Shown here piece by piece: positions 4,453-5,048 of a DNA stretch of 5,048 nucleotides. The stretch spans positions 1 to 5,048 of the forward strand of contig JAMFST010001498.1 in NCBI GenBank assembly GCA_026225435.1, given 5' to 3'. The position numbers and the translations under genes are program-made. Source of the stretch: Labilithrix luteola. GTDB lineage: Bacteria > Myxococcota_A > Polyangia > Polyangiales > Polyangiaceae. The notes under the pieces are model-generated. The model had not been told where the DNA came from. It saw nothing but the letters and a program-made list of their open reading frames with translations, and ran no database searches. Positions within the stretch are counted from its first letter, which is position 1. Every line of letters begins with the position of its first letter.

Positions 4453-5048
4453 GGCTTCGCGTCGCGGACGTCGCGGGCGCAGCGGAAGCCGACGTTCGGC
4501 CCAGCCTCGACGGTGCTCCCCCAGTTACGCGAGGTGGTGCGGCTCTGGGACGGCGGCGACATCCACCCGCCGCCGCGCAGCACGTGGCTCGAGCCGGAGA
4601 GCGGCGCCGACCCGGAGCCGAGGGTCGGGGTGTACCAGTCGCGGGTCCACTCCTCGACGTTGCCGGTCAGGTCGAGCAGGCCGAAGAGGCTCGCGCCCGA
4701 CAGGTGCGCGCCGACCGGCCTGGGGCCGGCGGGGCTGCAGCTCTTGCCGGTGGACTCGTGGATGAGCGTGGTCGCTGCGGTGCAGTTGCCGCCGGCGCCG
4801 CCCCAGGGGAAGCGCACCGCGGTGGTGCCGCGCGCGGAGTACTCCCACTCGGACTCGCTCGGGAGGCGCTTGCCGGCGTAGCGGCAGAAGGCGTCCGCGT
4901 CGGCCCAGTGGACGCAGGAGACCGGCAAGCTCGGGTCGCCGCGGTCGTAGGTGCAGGCGGCGCTCGAACGGGCCGGGCGGGCGCAGCTCCTGGCGGTGAC
5001 GCAGGCGCGGTAGTCGCCGACGGTCACCTCGGTCTGATCGATCCAGAA
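4446..5048 (-). CDS. FGE-sulfatase (SUMF1-like) domain protein, partial at 5' end
   Basis: Two hundred residues are visible; the N-terminus lies beyond the right edge. The frame is open to the edge, and FWIDQTEVTVGDYRACV (1-17) is a standard early motif of the formylglycine-generating-enzyme fold (Pfam FGE-sulfatase). The GTG at 5027 is therefore internal and not the start. Further landmarks are LPVSCVHWADADAFCRYAGK (41-60), RLPSESEWEYSARG (61-74), FPWGG (80-84), LFGLLDLTGNVEEWTRDWY (121-139), VLRGGGW (156-162) and GFRCARD (187-193). True FGE has two catalytic Cys shortly after the GGSW-like motif. Here that stretch has Ser, Gln and Thr but no Cys, so sulfatase activation is unlikely. Cys at 16, 22, 32, 45, 55, 89, 104 and 190 suggest several disulfides in a secreted or lipid-anchored protein. 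Such FGE-fold proteins are numerous in myxobacteria and mostly of unknown role. The missing part should hold a signal sequence and the first strand. Confidence 0.9.
   Translation of the reverse strand, partial: FWIDQTEVTVGDYRACVTARSCARPARSSAACTYDRGDPSLPVSCVHWADADAFCRYAGKRLPSESEWEYSARGTTAVRFPWGGAGGNCTAATTLIHESTGKSCSPAGPRPVGAHLSGASLFGLLDLTGNVEEWTRDWYTPTLGSGSAPLSGSSHVLRGGGWMSPPSQSRTTSRNWGSTVEAGPNVGFRCARDVRDAKPR

Noticed and set aside
3920..4765. 281-codon plus-strand frame overlapping the Cys-domain gene and the FGE-fold gene
   Set aside because: Its product is an Arg/Gly/Ala-rich shift-frame sequence without motifs, while the other two frames in this region carry clear domains.
4446..5027. FGE-fold gene starting at the GTG at 5027
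   Set aside because: The frame upstream of this codon reads FWIDQTE, a standard part of the domain, so the GTG is internal and the gene is cut by the window edge.

Overview
The window is GC-rich bacterial DNA with dense coding and short intergenic gaps. A yajC-secD-secF cluster fixes it as a bacterial chromosome. Three features point towards Myxococcota, possibly a Polyangia-type member: the GC-rich codon use, a secreted FGE-sulfatase-family protein, and a protein combining a Cys-patterned domain with a membrane anchor and a Pro-rich tail. The assignment rests on gene style and not on any phylogenetic marker, so it is moderate at best.

Left part (1-3236, minus strand): the genes run yajC, secD, secF in transcription order and encode the accessory part of the Sec translocon. 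SecD and SecF form the proton-driven membrane complex that pulls secreted proteins out on the periplasmic side. YajC is its small single-span partner. yajC and secD start with GTG, and the yajC stop shares one base with the secD start. secF follows after 26 bases and runs off the left edge. Two departures from the textbook proteins stand out. SecD carries about 50 extra N-terminal residues that look like an additional membrane hairpin. SecF has a periplasmic domain roughly twice the usual size that reads as a tandem duplication of its P1 fold.

Middle (3237-3335): a divergent control region of about 100 bases separates yajC from rightward genes. It holds a perfect 14-bp palindrome just upstream of the yajC ribosome site, a TTGACT -35-like hexamer lying in the spacer of a CCCCG/CGGGG inverted repeat, and, at its right edge, an inverted repeat spanning both candidate start codons of the next gene.

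Right part (3336-5048): two plus-strand genes probably form a short operon. The first encodes a 99-residue membrane-anchored protein of unknown family. The second encodes a 251-residue protein with an N-terminal coiled coil, a five-cysteine domain, one membrane span and a Pro-rich periplasmic tail. It converges, with only three bases between stops, on a minus-strand gene for an FGE-sulfatase-fold protein whose 5' end lies beyond the right edge. That protein lacks the catalytic cysteines of true formylglycine-generating enzymes. No RNA gene, mobile element, CRISPR array or gene-free stretch over 300 bases was found.
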